Of a stretch of DNA of 64,000 nucleotides, positions 60,164 through 64,000 are shown in pieces (position 1 is the stretch's first letter; each line of letters begins with the position of its first letter). The notes beneath the pieces were generated by a model that worked only from the letters and a program-made list of their open reading frames with translations, searched no databases and had not been told where the DNA came from. Source of the DNA: Shewanella acanthi (lineage in GTDB: Bacteria; Pseudomonadota; Gammaproteobacteria; Enterobacterales; Shewanellaceae). The DNA lies in NCBI RefSeq assembly GCF_019457475.1, contig NZ_CP080413.1, positions 930,001 to 994,000 of the forward strand, in the 5' to 3' direction. A program made the translations under genes and the position numbers.

Positions 60164-60874
60164 ATGGCAACACCACATATTAATGCAGTAGAAGGTGCAT
60201 TCGCTGAGACAGTTCTGTTCCCAGGGGATCCATTACGTGCAAAATACATTGCTGAAACCTTCCTTGAGAACGTTGAGCAAGTGACTGACGTGCGTAACAT
60301 GCTTGGCTTTACGGGTACTTACAAAGGTAAGCGTGTCTCAGTTATGGGTTCAGGCATGGGTATTCCTTCATGCTCAATCTATGCTACTGAGTTAATCAAA
60401 GACTACGGCGTGAAGAACCTGATCCGTGTGGGTACCTGTGGTGCGATCAGCAGCGATGTTAAAGTCCGTGACGTGATCATCGGTATGGGTGCATGTACCG
60501 ATTCTCAAGTAAACCGTCTACGTTTCAAAGGTCAAGATTTCGCAGCGATTGCTGATTACGACCTGATGAGTGCGGTAATTGATTCAGCAAAAGCGGCTGG
60601 CACTAAAATCCGTGTAGGTAACGTATTCTCTGCTGATCTGTTCTACACCCCAGATCCACAAATGTTCGACGTGATGGAAAAAATGGGCGTGTTAGGCGTA
60701 GAAATGGAAGCCGCTGGTTTATACGGTGTTGCCCATGAGTTTGGTGCTCGTGCGTTATGCGTAGTAACCGTTTCTGACCATATCCGTACTGGTGAAAAAA
60801 CCACTTCTGATGAGCGTCAAACCACCTTCAACGATATGATCACTATGACCTTAGATGCAGTGGTAACGCTGTAG
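60164..60874 (+). CDS. deoD: purine nucleoside phosphorylase, DeoD type
   Basis: 236-residue hexameric phosphorylase for purine (deoxy)nucleosides. The phosphate-binding [16 protein letters not shown], the [13 protein letters not shown] motif (RVGTCGAIS) and [13 protein letters not shown] are conserved. The catalytic Asp lies in VSDHIRTGE. Last gene of the deo run, followed by a strong terminator. Confidence 0.98.
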   Translation: MATPHINAVEGAFAETVLFPGDPLRAKYIAETFLENVEQVTDVRNMLGFTGTYKGKRVSVMGSGMGIPSCSIYATELIKDYGVKNLIRVGTCGAISSDVKVRDVIIGMGACTDSQVNRLRFKGQDFAAIADYDLMSAVIDSAKAAGTKIRVGNVFSADLFYTPDPQMFDVMEKMGVLGVEMEAAGLYGVAHEFGARALCVVTVSDHIRTGEKTTSDERQTTFNDMITMTLDAVVTL

Positions 60875-60901
60875 TTTTCATTAGGTTAGTAAAGCATTAA
60901 T

Positions 60902-60937
60902 AAAAAGGTGCCACTCGTTATGAGTGGCACCTTTTTT
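60902..60937. terminator. bidirectional terminator between deoD and smp
   Basis: AAAAAGGTGCCACTC / GAGTGGCACCTTTTT stem, five-base loop, T-run both ways; shared by the convergent smp-like gene. Confidence 0.93.
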
Positions 60938-60963
60938 ATTGCGTTATTTTAGCATTAAGATTG

Positions 60964-62028
60964 CTAACCCGTAGTATCCGTATCTAAGTCACTAGGTTCA
61001 CTCGTTTTAGTTGCTTTGACCTGGAGGGTATCGCTAACCGTTTTTGCGGTTTGATTTTCCTTTCTCACCGCTTTGACTCGAGGTTTGCTTGGCGCGGTGG
61101 TGGGAGCAACTGAGGGAACTGTGCCAACTGAAGGTGCTCGACGGGTGACGGTTGTACTTGCTATCTGCGCAGCGGTTGTTTTTGTGGTTTGAGATTTTTT
61201 CGCAGGAATTTGACTGCCAATTGCTTCAATGCCTAAAGCATCTTGGGCAAGCTCGTCATTATTGTTAACGGCTATTGTCGCAGGATTGTTCTGCCTAGTA
61301 TCTTCATTTACCGTTTTATCTAGGTTGGCATTTTCTGTGCTGTTAGCTGTTAGCTCAGTAGGTTGCTCTGCGTTTGCTGATGTTTTAGCTGAGACTGAGG
61401 CGGCTTTTTTCCGTGCTTTAAGCGCCTGTTTGGCCCGAGCTTTACGACGGTCGAAGTCTGCGCGTTTAAAGGACATTGCGCGGGAAAGCAGCATGCCGAT
61501 TAACCCTGCCACCAGCAGCATAATTTGTTGCTGCTCCATATTGAGTTTATGGGCCTCTTTGATTTCATCAAAAAACAGTTTGGTATCAAGTCTCACTTCG
61601 ACATAACCAAGGTTTTTACCATCTTGAATCACTGGCTCGACAAAGGGTGGGAATTTACTGAGGAGTAAATTCATCTCTTCTGAATCGGGTTCGATTGTTT
61701 CGTTCGTTAAGCTTTGCGCGAATGAAAGGCGCATGCCCTGATCGCTAAAAATCGCCGCCGACATCACCTTAGGATCTTCAACCAGTGCACTAGCTAACCA
61801 TTGTAGCTGTTCATCGTTCTGCAATTGTAGGGCGGGGGCGGCGCTATAGGCAGTTTGCTGCACCAGTAATCTGGCCATCTTTTGAGTTTGGGACTTTAGA
61901 AGCAGCTGACCTTGTAGTAGGCTTGTCTGCCACAATTGCACTAAACCGACCATCAAGGTCAGGGCGATGGCGATTTGAATTAGTCTACTGATTTTATGGC
62001 TATTCTTGAGCCCTTTAAGATTGAACAC
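60964..62028 (-). CDS. Smp/YtjB-family membrane protein with long tail
   Basis: 354 residues. Helix 16-36, a periplasmic domain of about 130 residues (ending GYVEVRLDTKLFFDEI), helix 168-184, a basic stretch (FDRRKARAKQALKARKKAA), then a low-complexity tail to residue 354 rich in Thr, Ala, Lys, Asn and Ser. The first 210 residues correspond to E. coli Smp (YtjB, about 214 residues), which is also divergent from serB; the extra 140 are additional. Function is unknown in E. coli. The single-domain periplasmic part resembles sensor domains. Confidence 0.82.
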   Translation of the reverse strand: MFNLKGLKNSHKISRLIQIAIALTLMVGLVQLWQTSLLQGQLLLKSQTQKMARLLVQQTAYSAAPALQLQNDEQLQWLASALVEDPKVMSAAIFSDQGMRLSFAQSLTNETIEPDSEEMNLLLSKFPPFVEPVIQDGKNLGYVEVRLDTKLFFDEIKEAHKLNMEQQQIMLLVAGLIGMLLSRAMSFKRADFDRRKARAKQALKARKKAASVSAKTSANAEQPTELTANSTENANLDKTVNEDTRQNNPATIAVNNNDELAQDALGIEAIGSQIPAKKSQTTKTTAAQIASTTVTRRAPSVGTVPSVAPTTAPSKPRVKAVRKENQTAKTVSDTLQVKATKTSEPSDLDTDTTG

Positions 62029-62107
62029 TGTGACCCTTAATAGTTAGAGCGCTTGCCTAATCATAATTGATTCTGAGTGAGGCCGATAGTTGGAGAATAC
62101 GAGTCCT

Positions 62108-63103
62108 ATGGAAAGTTTGAACCAAGATGCGCTGTTTTTATGGCTGGCAGCTAGCCCTTCATCTCGTTTGGAATATCAGGGCATTGGCTTTGAATTGTAC
62201 CAAGAATCCCATGGTGCGCCTGCTAATACAGCGCTTTCATTTCGACTCATTTATCAGGACCTGAATGCTGAGAATAGATTAGCGGCCTGGATTGTCTCCC
62301 TTGCCAAATCTGTGAATTTATCTTCAGTGGCTATCGCACCTGTCCGCCGTCAGGTGGCGTTACATTGTATTGAGCTGTCTTTTGCCGTCGAACCATCGAG
62401 CGAGCAACTTTCAACATTCCCCTTTGAACTAGCCGAGCTTCATATCGTTAAAGGTGCTTTACCTAGGTTAAGTGAACCAGGACTGCTCGTGATGGATATG
62501 GATTCAACCGCCATTCAAATTGAGTGTATTGATGAGCTCGCGGCCATGGCCGGTGTGGGTGAGCAAGTGGCGGCGATTACCGAACGTGCCATGCAGGGGG
62601 AGCTTGATTTCGAGCAGAGCCTGCGTCAACGGGTTGCCCAGTTGAAGGGGGCGGATGCCAAGATTATTCAAACCCTATGCGATGGTTTACCGCTCATGCC
62701 GGGCCTTGAGGCTATGCTGAGTGAGCTTAAATCCCATCAATGGCGTTTAGTGGTCGCATCTGGCGGTTTTACGCCCTTTGTTGGCCATCTCAAGCAATTG
62801 CTGAACCTTGATGCCGCCTTTGCTAATGAACTGGTGATTCATGACGGGCTTTTAATGGGTGAAGTAACGGGAAAAGTGGTGGATGCGCAGTTTAAAGCCG
62901 ATGTGGTTGATCGTTGCAGCCATGAATGGAATATTCCAGCAGGACAGCGCGTTGCCATTGGTGATGGTGCCAATGATATCCCTATGGTGAAGGCTGCTGA
63001 CTTTGGTATTGCCTTCCACGCCAAACCTAAATTAGCCGCAGCCGCCGATGCTTGTATTCGCCGTTTAGATTTAAGGGTCTTACCATATTTACTGCGTTAT
63101 TAA
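62108..63103 (+). CDS. serB: phosphoserine phosphatase
   Basis: HAD-superfamily enzyme of the final step of serine synthesis, 331 residues from the ATG at 62108. Motif I DMDSTAIQIECIDE, motif II region VASGGFTPFVG and motif III GDGANDIPMVKAA are complete. An N-terminal ACT-like regulatory domain of about 110 residues precedes the catalytic part. An in-frame TTG at 62090 is an alternative start. Confidence 0.96.
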   Translation: MESLNQDALFLWLAASPSSRLEYQGIGFELYQESHGAPANTALSFRLIYQDLNAENRLAAWIVSLAKSVNLSSVAIAPVRRQVALHCIELSFAVEPSSEQLSTFPFELAELHIVKGALPRLSEPGLLVMDMDSTAIQIECIDELAAMAGVGEQVAAITERAMQGELDFEQSLRQRVAQLKGADAKIIQTLCDGLPLMPGLEAMLSELKSHQWRLVVASGGFTPFVGHLKQLLNLDAAFANELVIHDGLLMGEVTGKVVDAQFKADVVDRCSHEWNIPAGQRVAIGDGANDIPMVKAADFGIAFHAKPKLAAAADACIRRLDLRVLPYLLRY

Positions 63104-63228
63104 GCTGTTTGAGGCAAGTTACAAAGCTCGACGCTGGTGTAAAAGCCAACGGATGAGCGCCAAGACTATTGTTTTTTGGAGGCTTACTGGTAGTTTAGTT
63201 GCACTTAATGGACTATCAGTAGCTTATT

Positions 63229-64000
63229 TTGACCCAGTTAACCTTCTCACAATCTTCGCTATTTTTACCTTACCGTGATGGTCAGTTACACCTGCGCCAG
63301 CTGTTACCTTCAGCACCTAACTTTGCTAGAACCCCCATCTTGATGCTCCATGGCGCCATGTCCAATGGCCGTGTTTTTTACAGTCAAAGTGGACGAGGTC
63401 TAGCCTGTTTTCTCGCTAAAGCGGGTTTCGTCGTTTATGTGCTCGACAGTGCAGGCAGAGGACAAAGTCTCCCTAAAATCAGCCGCAGTATGAATTTAGG
63501 GCAGGGTGAGGTGATCCGTGAGCAACTGCCGCTGGTTCAGCAATATATTTTGGATCTTCATAAAGAGGCCTCTGAGCGTGAAGGGAAAATGCCGCCAAGA
63601 CAAGTTCACTGGTGTGCCCATTCCTGGGGCGGGGTGTTGATGGCAAGTGCCTTAGCACGCTATGAAGCGTTGCAGCACAGTGTCCAGTCGCTGGTGACCT
63701 TTGGCTCTAAACGCACCATCAAGGTTAAGTCTTTCAAAAAATGGCTGATGGTGGATCTATTTTGGAATCGTTTAGCACCCAGCATGGCAATCGGCCAAGG
63801 TTACCTTGCCGCGACCAAGTTTGGTTTTGGCATGGATAACGAAACAAAAAGCTCGCTTAATCAGTGTATCGATTGGGTGCAAAGTGAAGATTGGCGTGAT
63901 CATGACGATGGTTTTGATTATGCCAAAGCGGCAAAGTTAGCTAATTGGCCCCCCGCTTGGTTTATTGCGGGGCAAAATGATACTGTGCTAGGTCATCCTG
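63229..64000 (+). CDS. alpha/beta hydrolase, 3' end beyond window
   Basis: An open frame of 257 codons runs from a TTG at 63229 to the window edge. It has LMLHGAMSNGRVF (oxyanion region, H41-G42), the nucleophile elbow CAHSWGGV with Ser132, and an acid loop AGQNDT with Asp251, in the usual order for the fold. The elbow is A-H-S-W-G rather than G-X-S-X-G. In-frame stops at 63196 and 63220 limit the start to the TTG or later. No good ribosome site is visible, so the start is uncertain. Substrate unknown; an esterase or lipase is most likely. Confidence 0.8.
   Translation, partial: MTQLTFSQSSLFLPYRDGQLHLRQLLPSAPNFARTPILMLHGAMSNGRVFYSQSGRGLACFLAKAGFVVYVLDSAGRGQSLPKISRSMNLGQGEVIREQLPLVQQYILDLHKEASEREGKMPPRQVHWCAHSWGGVLMASALARYEALQHSVQSLVTFGSKRTIKVKSFKKWLMVDLFWNRLAPSMAIGQGYLAATKFGFGMDNETKSSLNQCIDWVQSEDWRDHDDGFDYAKAAKLANWPPAWFIAGQNDTVLGHP

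Overview
The window is a stretch of gammaproteobacterial core chromosome, most probably from Shewanella. The order of housekeeping genes, the tRNA arrays and the block running from greA through nusA-infB-pnp to prfC and the deo genes match what I recall of the Shewanella oneidensis group. This is inferred from recognised protein families and synteny; no database search was possible. Coding density is high. I see no insertion sequence, prophage, CRISPR array, rRNA operon or clear horizontally acquired island.

Layout. (1) 1-528: rimI, convergent with the next block. (2) 617-14783, minus strand: leuS-lptE-holA-nadD-rsfS-rlmH-mrdA-rodA-mltB-rlpA-dacA and then ybeD-lipB-lipA. It combines leucyl-tRNA charging, LPS export, replication clamp loading, NAD synthesis, ribosome assembly, cell-wall elongation and lipoate synthesis; mltB is an addition relative to the E. 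coli order. (3) 14906-16247: a YbeL-type zinc-ribbon gene facing a small methyltransferase. (4) 16469-22191, minus strand: ybeZ-ybeY-corC-lnt, and miaB with its own terminator, then a small secreted orphan protein. (5) 22896-26086, plus strand: ubiF, pth, ychF. (6) 26225-27135: a seven-tRNA operon (Met-Leu-Gln-Gln-Met-Leu-Gln) with a promoter of stringent-control type and a terminator. (7) 27137-30660: a gene-poor interval with RNA-like hairpins, an orphan lipoprotein, and a three-gene envelope cluster (PepSY membrane protein, DUF2271-like and DUF4198-like periplasmic proteins) behind two Fur-box-like palindromes. (8) 30857-45274: greA, yhbY, rlmE-ftsH, folP-glmM, tpiA-secG, tRNA-Leu, tRNA-fMet, rimP-nusA-infB-rbfA-truB and rpsO. 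(9) 45308-52530: a GGDEF-EAL cyclic-di-GMP protein set between rpsO and pnp, then pnp, nlpI and prfC. (10) 52560-60937: a small DUF5363-like gene, a TatD-family hydrolase and a complete nucleoside module (nupC, tsx-like porin, deoC-deoA-deoB-deoD). (11) 60964-64000: an enlarged Smp/YtjB membrane protein divergent from serB, then an alpha/beta hydrolase cut by the window edge.

How the genes work together. Most belong to translation and ribosome biogenesis (tRNAs, rimP, nusA, infB, rbfA, truB, rpsO, rlmE, rlmH, rsfS, ybeY, yhbY, prfC, miaB, pth) or to envelope construction (mrdA, rodA, dacA, mltB, rlpA, lnt, lptE, glmM). The nucleoside cluster takes nucleosides through an outer-membrane channel and an inner-membrane symporter and breaks them down to bases and C2/C3 carbon. 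The best candidate for an under-described system is the putatively Fur-controlled PepSY/DUF2271/DUF4198 trio at 28630-30598. I infer a role in periplasmic metal or ferric-chelate handling; the sequence does not prove it.
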